Source: a virus
Reading direction: 5' to 3' (one strand)
Virus record (IMG/VR): IMGVR_UViG_3300032087_000460
Location: 1-58,196 of that record
DNA: 58,196 nt
Below, in pieces: positions 1 through 9,008 of the stretch. Positions within the stretch are counted from its first letter, which is position 1; each line of letters opens with the position of its first letter. Under the pieces are notes generated by a model. The model saw only the letters and a program-made list of their open reading frames with translations, was not told the DNA's origin and did no database searches. Made by a program: the position numbers and the translations under genes.

Positions 1-300
1 ATCCCCGGCTATCCCGGCAAGTATTTCTACGTGTGGATGGACGCGCCGGTGGGCTACATGGCCAGCTTCCAGAATCTGTGCGAGCGCGAGGGCATCAATT
101 TCGACGACTACTGGAAAGCGGATTCCGACGCCGAGCTGTATCACTTCATCGGCAAGGACATCATCAATTTCCACGGCCTGTTCTGGCCCGCCATGTTGCA
201 CTCAGCCGGCCTGCGCACACCAACGGCGATTTTTGCTCACGGCTTCCTCACGGTGAACGGCACCAAGATGTCCAAGAGCCGCGGTACCTTCATCAACGCC
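1..300 (+). CDS. metG: Methionyl-tRNA synthetase, internal fragment of a bacterial gene
   Basis: This is the catalytic core of a class I methionyl-tRNA synthetase, the cytoplasmic enzyme that charges tRNA-Met. It is a cellular housekeeping gene, not a phage gene. The frame is open from the first base and gives 100 residues with no start or stop. [11 protein letters not shown] lies near residues 44-54, FWPAML near 61-66 and the ATP-binding KMSKS loop at 89-93. From memory the wording is closest to gammaproteobacterial MetG. Homology ends at GTFINA, where family members normally continue R-T-Y-L, and phage sequence follows. It is richer in G and C than everything to its right. I infer a chimeric contig end. 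Confidence 0.93.
284..300. repeat. Microhomology junction between metG and phage DNA
   Basis: Bases 284-300 match 58180-58196 at 16 of 17 positions; the only difference is c297 against a58193. To the left the sequence codes for MetG. To the right it is phage sequence that reads on in frame from the far end of the window. The join between host and phage DNA therefore lies somewhere in this short shared stretch, which is typical of template switching, assembly chimeras or illegitimate recombination. Confidence 0.85.
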
Positions 301-2877
301 GCCAGTATCACTGTAGCCTTCCAACGCACTACCCGTGCTAGATCCTCCGGCACCAGCAGCGCCAGCACCAGTCATCCCACCATAATCGGGTGTAATGTCT
401 CTATTAACATCTGGTAGATCTTCGGGACTATACTGAAACCCTTGCAAATTAGTAGGTGTTTCACTTAGTGAAGCAAATGTTTCTGGTCCCGTTAATCCTG
501 CACCCAATGCTTGTTGTTGTTCTGGTGTTAAAGAAGGACTAAGGCTCATTGCTTCATTAGCATTAGAAATAGCTGTATTTAAAGATTTATTACCGTTCTT
601 TATATCATCTTCATCAAGCGTTTTTGTAAACTTCTCGCCTCCAACAATCTCTACCTGTCCCGTTACAGGATTAACACCGTACGTTGCAGCAAAAGCACCT
701 GTACCTTTAAAACCTACTTGACCATTTGATAAGGTACCTTTTGTAATACTGGGATCACCTAAAATATCTTGTCCTAATACGTCACCTGCCTGTTTAAGAG
801 TAGCCATAGTATTAATATTAGAGCGTTCTTGAGGACTTAGATCTTTAAAGCTATTCTCATAAGATATAGCCGCTCTATTTGCTGCGTTAGCTTGTACCAT
901 AGGTATGCTGCTAAGACTGTTTAAACTTTCAGCAATCGTATTTGTGCCTTTTAAGTTTCTTTCCATGAAACCTGCTATGTTTTGTGCCGCTGAAGTTATT
1001 TTAGTTGGTGGGTTTATAGCATTAGCTACAACCTGACCCATAAGAGACAGCATTGCTCTACCTGCATATGAGTCTGCCAAAGAAGCAAAGCTCTTTAGCC
1101 CTTGTATGTTTGCGTCTGAAGGATATGCAGCTAGTTCTGCTACAGACCCCGTTCCGGGCGTATTAAAGTTACCTGAAGGCCCACCAGCAGTAATTCCACC
1201 TGTGCCTACTGGATCTTCTCCACCACCAGTAGTGTCACCACTTGTTGTACCTGCTGTAGTTCCTGTAGCACCAGCACCAGTAGCGGCACTTAGGTTTGCA
1301 GCTAGGTTAGCCCCATAGTTTTGGAAAGCCTGTTGGTCTGCGTCTGAACTGCTATCAACAACATTTTGTGGCAGAAAGCGCTTTAGATATTCAAAAGAAT
1401 TTGTACCTATAAGGTCTTCTACGTCTTTAAAGTTAAATGCTATACCACTGCCTGTGTTTGTAAGTTGATCGTCTGTAACAGTTGCATTTTCATCAATTAG
1501 CGCACCGTCTGCTGCTTTAATAGGTTCTTTTTCTTCTGACTCACCTTCTTCGTAATCTTCAATAACTTCAATATCTTCAATAGTAAACGGAGGTCCACCA
1601 GCATTAAAGATTGTGTCGTCTGGTAGTGTCTGGCCTTCCTCAGTACCAAACTGACCCATAGCCTCCATTTTTTTATAGCCCATCTTAGCTTTATCTCTAA
1701 GAGTCATAAAATATTCAACACCAAAATAACGTACTACATCAGCAGGAATTACCATTTCACCTTCACTAAGCATAGCAGGCTGATCGTCACGTACCTCTGC
1801 TGCCGTACTGCCTAATGGAATATCATTACCGGAAACTGGGTCTACGTTACCACCATCTTCAAATAATTCCATTTGCTTGTCCATAGAAAGTCCCCCAGCA
1901 TTCATGTTAATGGTGTCCTCTTCAAAAATAGAGGCGTCAAATTCCACTAAATTATTATTTAAAAGCCCACCAGCATTAAAACCGTAATCAGAAAATGTTG
2001 CAGCATCAATATCGATAACGTCGTACAAAGGGTGTTCTTTTCTACCAGCAACCTTAATAGTACCTATGACGTTTCGTCCCCTCATGTCACCTACCATAGT
2101 AGGTTTTAACGAAGGTTGTTGATAAACTGTTTTACCCTTTTTTGCACTAGCCCTTGCGTCTTTTACTTTATGCGTAAGAAGAGCAGCGTCACCCTCAATG
2201 TTTAAATGAAGTCCATAAATATGGTCTGACTCCATTCCTCTATTTTTCTTATACTGAGGTGCGTTTTTTACTCCGCTTACAGCTACAGTTACAATACCGT
2301 ACGAGTCACCTTCTTTACCTATACTTTCTAGTTGACCCCCTGTCCTGTCGTCTACAACTGTAAATTTATCTTTCTTTAACAGGTTTGTTTTTAAAAGACC
2401 TACGTCTTCAGATCTTAGTTCTTTAGCTAAGTTTTTAACCTGCTCTTCAGTAATATCGTCTTCAGATAAAGTACCCTTAAACTTTGGACCCGGTCCATTA
2501 TAAGGATTTATTTGTGAGTTACTAACTCTTTTATTAGTTATAAACCTTTTACCTGCAACATCACTATATTCACCAACACCTTCTGCTATAATGTCTTCTG
2601 TTTTTCTACCTGTTTGCTCTAATATAGGATTTAAAAAAGAATACTTAGGATCTCCAAACATTCTCGGTGGTGTAGGTGCAATACTGGTTGCGTCTCCTAA
2701 TTTATCTAAACTTTCTTGGTACTGGTCTTTTAAAAGCCTTTGCTCAGTTTGTGGCACACCTAATGGCATTTCTAATTGTCTAGGTGCAACTTTAGCTGCT
2801 TCTGGAGCTTGTTTAGTAACAGCCTTTGAGGCTTCTTTACTTAAACTTCTAGCTATAAGTGAAGCAAGACCACTCAT
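301..2877 (-). CDS. Large virion-associated protein of unknown function, N-terminal 859 residues
   Basis: This is the N-terminal part of a protein that continues at 58196-57939 when the genome is closed, giving about 944 residues. The start follows an AGAGGGATT ribosome site and the gene sits directly downstream of the portal gene, a place for head or internal virion proteins. Residues near 340-400 contain a segment ([27 protein letters not shown]) broken here as [16 protein letters not shown] and [11 protein letters not shown], which I recall from other marine podoviruses as an uncharacterised virion protein. The second half is Gly, Ala, Ser and Thr rich. The apparent extension to base 202 runs antisense through metG and is not real. 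Function unknown. Confidence 0.72.
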
Positions 2878-2881
2878 AAAA

Positions 2882-3097
2882 TTAATCCCTCTTAATTAAA
2901 TTTTCCAAAGCCTTTATCTTCTGAAGGGCATGAATGTAGCCTTGCGCCCGATGTAGTACAATATTATTTTCTGCTTGTTCTAGTACCTTATGCTGATAAT
3001 CAATCAGCTCATCCAAATATTCTTTTACATTAGCCCATAGGTGGGGGTTGCTGACCAGCCCCTTGAGCCGCTCCACCTTCTGCTGGCTGTTGCTCAT
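2882..3097 (-). CDS. Small helical protein overlapping the portal gene
   Basis: A 71-residue charged, helix-forming protein whose start lies inside the 3' end of the portal gene in another frame, with a 68-base overlap. It ends four bases before the next gene's start codon. Its position between portal and a large virion protein suggests a small head or connector accessory, but no family is recognised. The close packing with both neighbours supports it as a real, translationally coupled gene. Confidence 0.6.
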   Translation of the reverse strand: MSNSQQKVERLKGLVSNPHLWANVKEYLDELIDYQHKVLEQAENNIVLHRAQGYIHALQKIKALENLIKRD

Positions 3098-5183
3098 TGC
3101 CTGTAAATCCTTGTTCTTGTGGACCCGGTGCTACCCCTGTTCCAATAGTGCCGCCACCTGCTCCTGTTTGATCTGCTGGATTAGCACCTGCTGGTGCGCC
3201 CTGCTGTGGTGCTTGTTGTGGCTGTGGTTGAGTAGCTTGCCATGCTTTCATCATCTCTGCCTGAATAGCGGCGTCGCCCATATTGTTGACGACCTTTTCA
3301 GGATCAAGATCGAGTGATCTAGCAATTTCTGTAATAATATAGTCCATTTTTGCAAATGGTGCAAGTGCTGGATTACTAGTAACTTGAATAAATTGCATCA
3401 GACGCTGACTACGTACTTCATTAGCCATTAAGCTTTCTGTACCACGAGCCTTAACTTCCAGATCACCTTTGATTTCTTTGTCAAAAGAAAACTGCATATT
3501 AAACTGGAATAGTCCATCACCTAATGGTTTTAATAGATAGTCATCTACGTTTTTAATTACGCTCTTGATGCTGCCTGCTGCTGCACCCATAAGCATACTA
3601 ATACCACTAGCTGTACGTCCTACGCCGCTAACACCAGTTTGTCCATGTGCAAATGAAGGGAAGCCTGTGCTTTCGTCAGCAAGTTGCCGAGCCTTATCAA
3701 ATAATTGTAAGTTCTCGCCAGCAACATTTGGAAACTTAGTACCGAATATGGCTTGACCGGGCGCACCACCCTGACGACGAAACACTTTGCCCGGATAGAC
3801 GCTAAGGTCTTGACCCGGTACTAGATTAGTTTCATCGACTTCAATAAGTAAGTTACCAGACAATACAGCATTATCTACTGCCATCCTCATAAAGCCATTC
3901 ATAAGGATCTGTGTGTCTTCCATATTCTCAGCAATGCCTACACCAAAGAAGCTGTATGGGTTTAGCTCGTAAGGCGCTGCCATATATGGAATACGTACAG
4001 GCTTGAACGGATTAATTACCAAACGAATAACTTGACCATTGACAGTCCAAATGTTTGCCTGAACTTGATCGTAGTCTGCGTATTCTTCTGGTATCTCTAT
4101 GTCTTCGTCTTCTAGAAGCTCTGTATCAATAACACCCCAATATTCTAGTACCTCAAAGCGGTCAATATCGTGGTTCTGTTCATAGTCAGCAAGATCGTCT
4201 TCCCACCATTCTTTAGTGTAGTCTTCACCTTGCTCAATGCATTGATCAATAACATTGCCTCTAAAGAAAGGCCGTTTTTTCAAGTTACGTAATTGACTAC
4301 GGCTCATCTTGTGCCGCTCTACTACGTACTGTGCCTCTTCCATATTATTAGCGTCTGGATCTGGATAGAAGTTCCAAACACTTACGTGACCAATCTGCGG
4401 TACTGTTTTAATTGTAGGATTGTATGTACCTTCTTCGTCCCAGTTTGCGTATTCTTTATTTACGGCAAATGGCCCCTTCAGTACACCAGTACCAAACAGA
4501 GCCATTTCAAACGATGTGCTACGAAGATGTTTAGATGCATTACATTCGTCTAGCTGGTCTATGATTTTCTTCTGCATTTTCTTTGCAGCTACCATAGCTG
4601 GATGGAATGTAACTTTAGTTGGTGTTGTACCCGGTCCTGCTTTAAGACCTTTTAGATCTCCGAGCTTTTCTTCCATAGCGCCAAGCATAAGGCTATTATA
4701 CGTGGCACCGGGTGGTAAGTCTTTACCGTCACCAGCAAAGCCGTATGGGTTTATCTGTTCTGGTCCTGCCTGCTGTTCTTCACGTAATTCGTCAGGCAAA
4801 GATGGATCATAGTGTACAGCGTCCTCTACACCTTCTGGCAGTACAGTAGGATCAATAGTAAGAGGAAAGCGCTGACTACCAAATAGTACATCGACAATTT
4901 GACCATAAGCAGCCAAAGTTTTGGTTTTTGTGATTTTGATGAAGACACGGGACTTTTCCGTTTCCATGAATTGTACATCAGGCCCGTAGATACCACGATA
5001 ATTACGATATGCCTTTAACCAGCGTTGCTCTTCTGTAAAACGATACGTCTTAGCTTTTTCATATTTATCGTTGATATATCGAAGAATAGGCGTATAACCG
5101 TAGTCCCAATCCTCTACGTCATTAACGTCCTCTGCTGCAATGCCCATTTGCTCAATGAGATTTTCGTCTTCTTCGATAGCCAT
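3030..5183 (-). CDS. Portal protein
   Basis: This 717-residue protein should form the dodecameric ring at the unique capsid vertex through which DNA is packaged and ejected. The assignment rests on its length, its acidic N-terminus, the helical-core pattern (for example AAGSIKSVIKNVDDYLLKPL in the C-terminal half), the Gln/Pro/Gly-rich tail, and above all its place right after the large terminase. Portals of marine podoviruses look like this as I remember the family. The start has a good AAAGGAAC ribosome site. It is followed by an overlapping small gene, so the two are probably translated together. Confidence 0.85.
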   Translation of the reverse strand: MAIEEDENLIEQMGIAAEDVNDVEDWDYGYTPILRYINDKYEKAKTYRFTEEQRWLKAYRNYRGIYGPDVQFMETEKSRVFIKITKTKTLAAYGQIVDVLFGSQRFPLTIDPTVLPEGVEDAVHYDPSLPDELREEQQAGPEQINPYGFAGDGKDLPPGATYNSLMLGAMEEKLGDLKGLKAGPGTTPTKVTFHPAMVAAKKMQKKIIDQLDECNASKHLRSTSFEMALFGTGVLKGPFAVNKEYANWDEEGTYNPTIKTVPQIGHVSVWNFYPDPDANNMEEAQYVVERHKMSRSQLRNLKKRPFFRGNVIDQCIEQGEDYTKEWWEDDLADYEQNHDIDRFEVLEYWGVIDTELLEDEDIEIPEEYADYDQVQANIWTVNGQVIRLVINPFKPVRIPYMAAPYELNPYSFFGVGIAENMEDTQILMNGFMRMAVDNAVLSGNLLIEVDETNLVPGQDLSVYPGKVFRRQGGAPGQAIFGTKFPNVAGENLQLFDKARQLADESTGFPSFAHGQTGVSGVGRTASGISMLMGAAAGSIKSVIKNVDDYLLKPLGDGLFQFNMQFSFDKEIKGDLEVKARGTESLMANEVRSQRLMQFIQVTSNPALAPFAKMDYIITEIARSLDLDPEKVVNNMGDAAIQAEMMKAWQATQPQPQQAPQQGAPAGANPADQTGAGGGTIGTGVAPGPQEQGFTGNEQQPAEGGAAQGAGQQPPPMG

Positions 5184-5194
5184 TTAAAGTTCCT

Positions 5195-6781
5195 TTAGTA
5201 ACCAAACACAGAGTCAGCGGGTCTATGTGTATTACGCGGTGTATTGGGATCGTAATCAAATATACTGAAGCGAGGTCTAGACATTATACCATAACGTAGA
5301 GCGTCGTACAAGTGATCTTCTGCGTTAGTGTCTATATCTTCAGGGTTCTTTTTATCAATAGGTAGTGCAGGTAACTGAGCAACTATGTTTGTACAATTAT
5401 TAAAAAATACTAAACGTGGTTCCTCTGTAAATTCATCTATTTGTAATCTTCTGTGTAATTCGTTTTTGCCTGCTACCCTACTACCCTTACTTCTGTCTGA
5501 CGGCCTCCACCTACAACCTCTACTAATCATTTGCTCCGCTAGACTCGGCCCTGTATCACCCCGCTTGTGCCACAAAGAACTGTCTAGTACTCCATACTTA
5601 ATATTGCCGTCTTCCGCTTCCAACTCTAGTACCATATCCGCTAAATCTGTGGCTAGTACTTTAGATACGTATAACTCTCTATAAACTATAAGCTGTTCGT
5701 CTGGACTTACAGCAAACCAAATAACACCACTATAAGATCCGTACCCATAGTCACAGGCCCGAAATTTAACCCAATTACTTGGTATAGCAAAAGGCTCAAT
5801 AACGTGAACATTACGGTCAAACTCGGTAAAGGCTGCGCCTTCTTTAATGTCCCAGTCGCCGTCTAGTAACTGTCTCTTTTGCTGATCCGGTAATGACAGA
5901 AGCATAGCTTCGTAGTCACCACTGTCTGCTAGATACGGATTATCGACAAGTCTCGCAGGTATAAACCTACGCTTAAATAGTGGCTTACCTGCTTTCATGT
6001 GTCCAGCAGGATATTTTAATTCTTCTCCCGTTTCAATGTTTGTAGCATTAAAACGTGTATTAGGTGGTGATGGATCAATAAACATCTTCTTGACCCAATG
6101 ATGACCTCTGCCACCCGGATTGGTGGTAGCCCTCATGTACACCGGCAAATCAGGGGCAGTGGACCGTAGACGAGATCGCATATAATCCCATGCATATGGG
6201 GTTGCCCATTGTGTCAACTCGTCAAAGCCTATCCAGCTAAATGCCAGACCCTGATAACGCAGTACGTCTTCATCCCTATCCAGATAAGACATCCACAACC
6301 GCGCACCGGATGGCGCAGTCCACTGCATCTTGCGTTCGGACCATTTAATGCCCTTAACAGCTTTTGGATACAACTCCTGAGACTTGAAGATAAGTTCTCT
6401 CAGTTCTTCCGTTGTATGTCGTAAAAGCAATCCACTAAACTGTGGATGTTCAAAGTAACGGACTGGGTCAGCAAGCATTGCGAATGATTTACCGCCGCCT
6501 GCTGCCCCTCCGTACAGCACCTCTCGTTCAGGTGCCTCTAGAAACTCTGTTTGTGGACCTGCATTAGGTGCAAATATTGCGTTCTGTTCTACAGGCTCCG
6601 GTTCTTTATATGCTACAGAAGACTCTATAACTTCAGGATTCTTCAGTAGTTCCGCCGCGTGTAGTGTCGGTTTTGGAGCCGAGTCTTTCGTTTTCGATCT
6701 TTTCCGCTTTGGAGAGCGTCTCTTCGACATAAGCTGCCCATCTGCGGAGGATAACAGTTTTGTTCTTACGCTTTCGCTCAT
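5195..6781 (-). CDS. terL: Terminase large subunit
   Basis: The ATPase and nuclease motor that cuts and packages DNA into the prohead. Walker A is GGAAGGGKS at residues 91-99 and Walker B is FSWIGFDE at 181-188, with NPGG after the ATPase core. An RNase H-like nuclease follows, with candidate metal-binding aspartates at D344 (RACDYG), D400 (YGVLD) and in DHLYDALRYG near the end. At 528 residues it has normal length. The first ATG overlaps the preceding gene by 149 bases; a second ATG at 6730 would start with MSKRRSPKRKR and is equally possible. It lies between the HTH protein and the portal gene, the standard packaging order. Confidence 0.95.
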   Translation of the reverse strand: MSESVRTKLLSSADGQLMSKRRSPKRKRSKTKDSAPKPTLHAAELLKNPEVIESSVAYKEPEPVEQNAIFAPNAGPQTEFLEAPEREVLYGGAAGGGKSFAMLADPVRYFEHPQFSGLLLRHTTEELRELIFKSQELYPKAVKGIKWSERKMQWTAPSGARLWMSYLDRDEDVLRYQGLAFSWIGFDELTQWATPYAWDYMRSRLRSTAPDLPVYMRATTNPGGRGHHWVKKMFIDPSPPNTRFNATNIETGEELKYPAGHMKAGKPLFKRRFIPARLVDNPYLADSGDYEAMLLSLPDQQKRQLLDGDWDIKEGAAFTEFDRNVHVIEPFAIPSNWVKFRACDYGYGSYSGVIWFAVSPDEQLIVYRELYVSKVLATDLADMVLELEAEDGNIKYGVLDSSLWHKRGDTGPSLAEQMISRGCRWRPSDRSKGSRVAGKNELHRRLQIDEFTEEPRLVFFNNCTNIVAQLPALPIDKKNPEDIDTNAEDHLYDALRYGIMSRPRFSIFDYDPNTPRNTHRPADSVFGY

Positions 6782-7076
6782 TCTTCACCCGTTTCATTAA
6801 ACCAACGTGTGATATGTAACGTCCCGTTCTTTTGCTTAACCAATTTGCTACTTCTCTATATGGATACTGTTTTAAATGTTTTTTAGCTTCTACTAAAGCG
6901 TCAAGTTCACTCGCAATAGGTCTCAGTATCTTGTCGTCTTCTTCATCTAGTTCATACCCAAACGGTACTGTTCTAGCTATTCTCGGCAGTGAAACCCATT
7001 CACCGTCTTCTTTAACGTCTAATGGTTGGGGTAGCTTCCACGAACCAGTACTACGTTGTATTGCTTTAGTCGTCAT
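6633..7076 (-). CDS. Helix-turn-helix protein of the packaging region
   Basis: A 147-residue basic protein lying between the terminase subunits. I start it at ATG 7076 rather than the TTG nine bases earlier. Residues near 75-110 (YPYREVANWLSKRTGRYISHVGLM) read as YREVANWLSKRTGR then YISHVGLMKRVKNER, a likely helix-turn-helix followed by a basic helix. It overlaps terS at its start and terL at its end. It may help recognise packaging sites or regulate the operon. It could itself be a DNA-binding terminase partner; the role is inferred from place and motif only. Confidence 0.65.
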   Translation of the reverse strand: MTTKAIQRSTGSWKLPQPLDVKEDGEWVSLPRIARTVPFGYELDEEDDKILRPIASELDALVEAKKHLKQYPYREVANWLSKRTGRYISHVGLMKRVKNERKRKNKTVILRRWAAYVEETLSKAEKIENERLGSKTDTTRGGTTEES

Positions 7077-7443
7077 CGTCCTCAATTACCGCTTTAGGTG
7101 GTAATATAAATACTCCGCCAGAACTTTCGACCTGCATCTTTTCTGACTTGATAATGCCACTACGATCTAAAAGATCTTTAGCTGCGTTAATCTTATCACG
7201 AATACCCAACTCTGTAGGGTCATCAATGCCACTAATAATAGCATAAGCAGCTTTAGGCGCATTATGTGCCATAAAGTTTTTAGTGGCTTCAATAATTTCG
7301 TCTTTAATACCCGCCGTAATTTCCGATAACTGCGTATTACTTGAGTAGCCTGCCAGTTTTTTAGCTGCATACAGATCTCCCCTTGCCTCACCGAATAAGA
7401 CTGAGATAAATGCCTGCTGCTTTTCTGTCAGTTGTTTACTCAT
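7066..7443 (-). CDS. terS: Terminase small subunit
   Basis: This 125-residue protein begins LTEKQQAFISVLF and continues with DLYAAKKLAGYS, the DNA-binding N-terminus typical of small terminases, and carries AAKDLLDRSGI in its second half, another feature of the family. The subunit recognises phage DNA and loads the large subunit for packaging. It has an acidic tail (EDDDD). It is two genes upstream of terL in the transcription order and overlaps the following gene by eleven bases. Confidence 0.82.
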   Translation of the reverse strand: MSKQLTEKQQAFISVLFGEARGDLYAAKKLAGYSSNTQLSEITAGIKDEIIEATKNFMAHNAPKAAYAIISGIDDPTELGIRDKINAAKDLLDRSGIIKSEKMQVESSGGVFILPPKAVIEDDDD

Positions 7444-7446
7444 TTA

Positions 7447-7779
7447 TCAAACACCTTTTTTATGCTTTTGGCTTTTAGGTGGACTTTTCTTGCTACCGCC
7501 TGCACCAGCCCAAAAAACTTTGTTAGCCCAGTACGCAGCAGAAGTTTTGCCTCTTGCAATATTTTTTGCATGACGCGCTTTAAAAGATTTACGAGCCTCC
7601 GCAGAGTAGTTATGACCCATCTTTTGATCGCCGAAGCGTATGACCTTAATTTTTCCATCGTCTTTCCTTACTGCAACTATGCCTTTTTTTGTAGGATGAC
7701 TTGGTGTCCGTTTAGGTTTGCTTAAACCAGACAACCCATAACGCTTGAGTTTTGCGCGTTCAGCTTCAGATAAAGCCAT
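7447..7779 (-). CDS. Small basic conserved phage protein
   Basis: A 110-residue, strongly basic protein with the segment GDQKMGHNYS and KSFKARHAKNIARGK followed by SAAYWANKVFW. The FGD...R.SFRARH arrangement recurs in uncharacterised small proteins of marine phages and giant viruses as I recall. The ATG is preceded by AGGAGG at ideal distance and by a perfect sigma70 promoter only a few bases further up. Function unknown; a nucleic-acid binding or head-packaged basic protein is possible. Confidence 0.7.
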   Translation of the reverse strand: MALSEAERAKLKRYGLSGLSKPKRTPSHPTKKGIVAVRKDDGKIKVIRFGDQKMGHNYSAEARKSFKARHAKNIARGKTSAAYWANKVFWAGAGGSKKSPPKSQKHKKGV

Positions 7780-7791
7780 TAAATCCTCCTA

Positions 7792-7819
7792 ATTATACTC
7801 AATTATTTTTTAATGTCAA
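7792..7819 (-). promoter_or_regulatory. Consensus sigma70 promoter, leftward
   Basis: On the minus strand TTGACA (7819-7814) and TATAAT (7797-7792) are separated by exactly 16 bases. Both hexamers are perfect. Transcription would start near 7785, so the message would begin inside the AGGAGG before ATG 7779, giving a very short or absent leader for that gene while serving the terminase and portal genes below. Confidence 0.75.
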
Positions 7820-8200
7820 CTATTTTCTAAAGAACTTAGTGGCACCTCTTATACCAAAACTAGCTGCAACTACGCAACCTAATGAATATTGATACCACTC
7901 AGGCATAGCTTCAAGCTGCCTAAATCCATTCTGTACTATATCTTCCATACCCGGTACAAAAGCTAGTATCATTGGTATACTAAAGATAATTGTAAGATAT
8001 TCGTCTTTCCAGCTTCCTTTAGTACCTTCAGCCATAATGCGTTCCCAACCACTTTCGTGTGTGGCTGCTTCCACCATTACTTTGGCTTTAGCTTCTGCTT
8101 CCGCTACTTTCATAGCGGTCTTAGCTTTCTTTTCCTCTACATTGCCCTGTAGCCATGTACCAGCTAAATCAGCAATAGGTCCGATTAACGCACCAATCAT
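7820..8200 (-). CDS. Putative holin (GTA-type, C-terminal membrane segments)
   Basis: A 126-residue protein with a charged, Ala/Lys/Glu-rich N-terminal half and two hydrophobic segments in the C-terminal half (near residues 70-85, LTIIFSIPMILAFVPG, and 105-120, GCVVAASFGI). The layout matches the three-transmembrane holins first noted with gene transfer agents, so a role in making holes in the inner membrane at lysis is likely. It belongs to a run of small membrane proteins (7.8-9.3 kb). It ends one base above the promoter, and its own start overlaps the stop of the next gene upstream. Confidence 0.65.
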   Translation of the reverse strand: MIGALIGPIADLAGTWLQGNVEEKKAKTAMKVAEAEAKAKVMVEAATHESGWERIMAEGTKGSWKDEYLTIIFSIPMILAFVPGMEDIVQNGFRQLEAMPEWYQYSLGCVVAASFGIRGATKFFRK

Positions 8201-8379
8201 GACTGTATCTCCGGTTCAAAGTCAAACTTAACGCCTTGACAAGACGCTGCCCATGCCTTTATTTCTCTTTCTTTTATCTTCTCTTCCATAGCAAGATATA
8301 CATATTCTTCTGGTGGGCATTGTTCTACTATATGCACAGATGGTTTTACTGTACCGTCATTATGCAGCACAAACAACAT
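8197..8379 (-). CDS. Small secreted or membrane-linked protein of unknown function
   Basis: I choose the ATG at 8379, giving 60 residues that start MLFVLHNDGTVKPS. A GTG at 8436 would add 19 residues but has a poorly placed ribosome site and overlaps the neighbouring gene by 47 bases. Short marine-phage proteins that begin with a hydrophobic stretch, then a DGT turn and a CP motif, look like this. Two cysteines (in EQCPPEE and AASCQG) may form a disulfide. It sits in the membrane-protein cluster, so a lysis accessory is possible, but this is inference. Confidence 0.5.
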   Translation of the reverse strand: MLFVLHNDGTVKPSVHIVEQCPPEEYVYLAMEEKIKEREIKAWAASCQGVKFDFEPEIQS

Positions 8380-8389
8380 GAATACTAAT

Positions 8390-8620
8390 TTAACTAGACT
8401 TTCGGTCACTTGTCTTCTTAGTGTCTTTTTCGACACTACCTAAGAATAAACCAAACGCACCAGTCAGTGCGCCGGTCATAACACTGAGTAAACCAGCCTG
8501 TTCAAGCGTTGGCGCTGGCAATGCCATAAACCATTCGATAACACGGAAGTTCATAACAATCAGTGCAATCATCATAACACGCGGTATAATACGCCAGTCA
8601 TCTAGTTGTTCAGGTTTCAT
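8390..8620 (-). CDS. Two-transmembrane small protein, holin-like
   Basis: A 76-residue protein that begins MKPEQLDDWRIIPR, followed by hydrophobic segments near residues 15-32 and 42-62 and a charged C-terminus (KDTKKTSDRK). This is the layout of small class II holins. Similar short proteins are common beside terminase genes in marine podoviruses. Its start codon overlaps the stop of the preceding gene as ATGA, which implies coupled translation. Confidence 0.62.
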   Translation of the reverse strand: MKPEQLDDWRIIPRVMMIALIVMNFRVIEWFMALPAPTLEQAGLLSVMTGALTGAFGLFLGSVEKDTKKTSDRKSS

Positions 8621-8766
8621 CGTCTGCCCTGCCCCCTTAACGGTTTGCTGTTGTACTGTCTGGAATGTACATTAGGCCGTTTAGCGTGTCGGCCCGGTCT
8701 TCTTATACGTTTATGAAAAGCGTCTGTCTTGTCTTCTTTAAACGACGCTAACTTACTCTTTGCCAT
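8617..8766 (-). CDS. Very small basic protein
   Basis: A 49-residue, highly basic protein starting MAKSKLASFKED and rich in Arg, Lys and His. Both ends are linked to neighbours: its start shares a base with the upstream stop (TAATG) and its stop overlaps the next start (ATGA). That tight linkage is the main support. No family recognised; DNA or RNA binding is a guess. Confidence 0.55.
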   Translation of the reverse strand: MAKSKLASFKEDKTDAFHKRIRRPGRHAKRPNVHSRQYNSKPLRGQGRR

Positions 8767-9008
8767 TACTTACGGTACTTTCTTGTTTTCTTAGCTATGG
8801 ACTTAGGTTGCTTAACATGCTGTTTGCCTGCTGCAGTGCCTTTACGCTTTGCTTTAGTTGTACGTGCGTATTCTGACGGACTGAGTGCCTTAATAGCTCT
8901 CTCCGGTAAATAGCGCTCACCGGTTTTACCTGATGGCTTACCGGACTTTGTACGCCACTTCTGTGCCGTCCACTTTTTAAGACTCTTCTGTGGTTTCTTT
9001 AGGGCCAT
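8766..9008 (-). CDS. Small basic protein, DUF5872-like
   Basis: An 80-residue protein that is about a third Lys and Arg. The stretches KKWTAQKWRTKSG, GERYLPERAIKALS and EYARTTKAKRKGT resemble the small basic family I recall as DUF5872, found in marine phages and some large viruses. No function is established for it that I know of. Given its charge, co-packaging with DNA or nucleic-acid binding is plausible. Confidence 0.65.
   Translation of the reverse strand: MALKKPQKSLKKWTAQKWRTKSGKPSGKTGERYLPERAIKALSPSEYARTTKAKRKGTAAGKQHVKQPKSIAKKTRKYRK

Noticed and set aside
202-300. C-terminal extension of the large virion protein to base 202
   Set aside because: It reads antisense through metG after the junction; the true continuation is at 58196-57939.
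1-303. metG as an integration site (attL) of a prophage
   Set aside because: The phage-side break lies inside a virion gene far from int, the shared stretch is short and imperfect, and no metG remainder appears at the right end.
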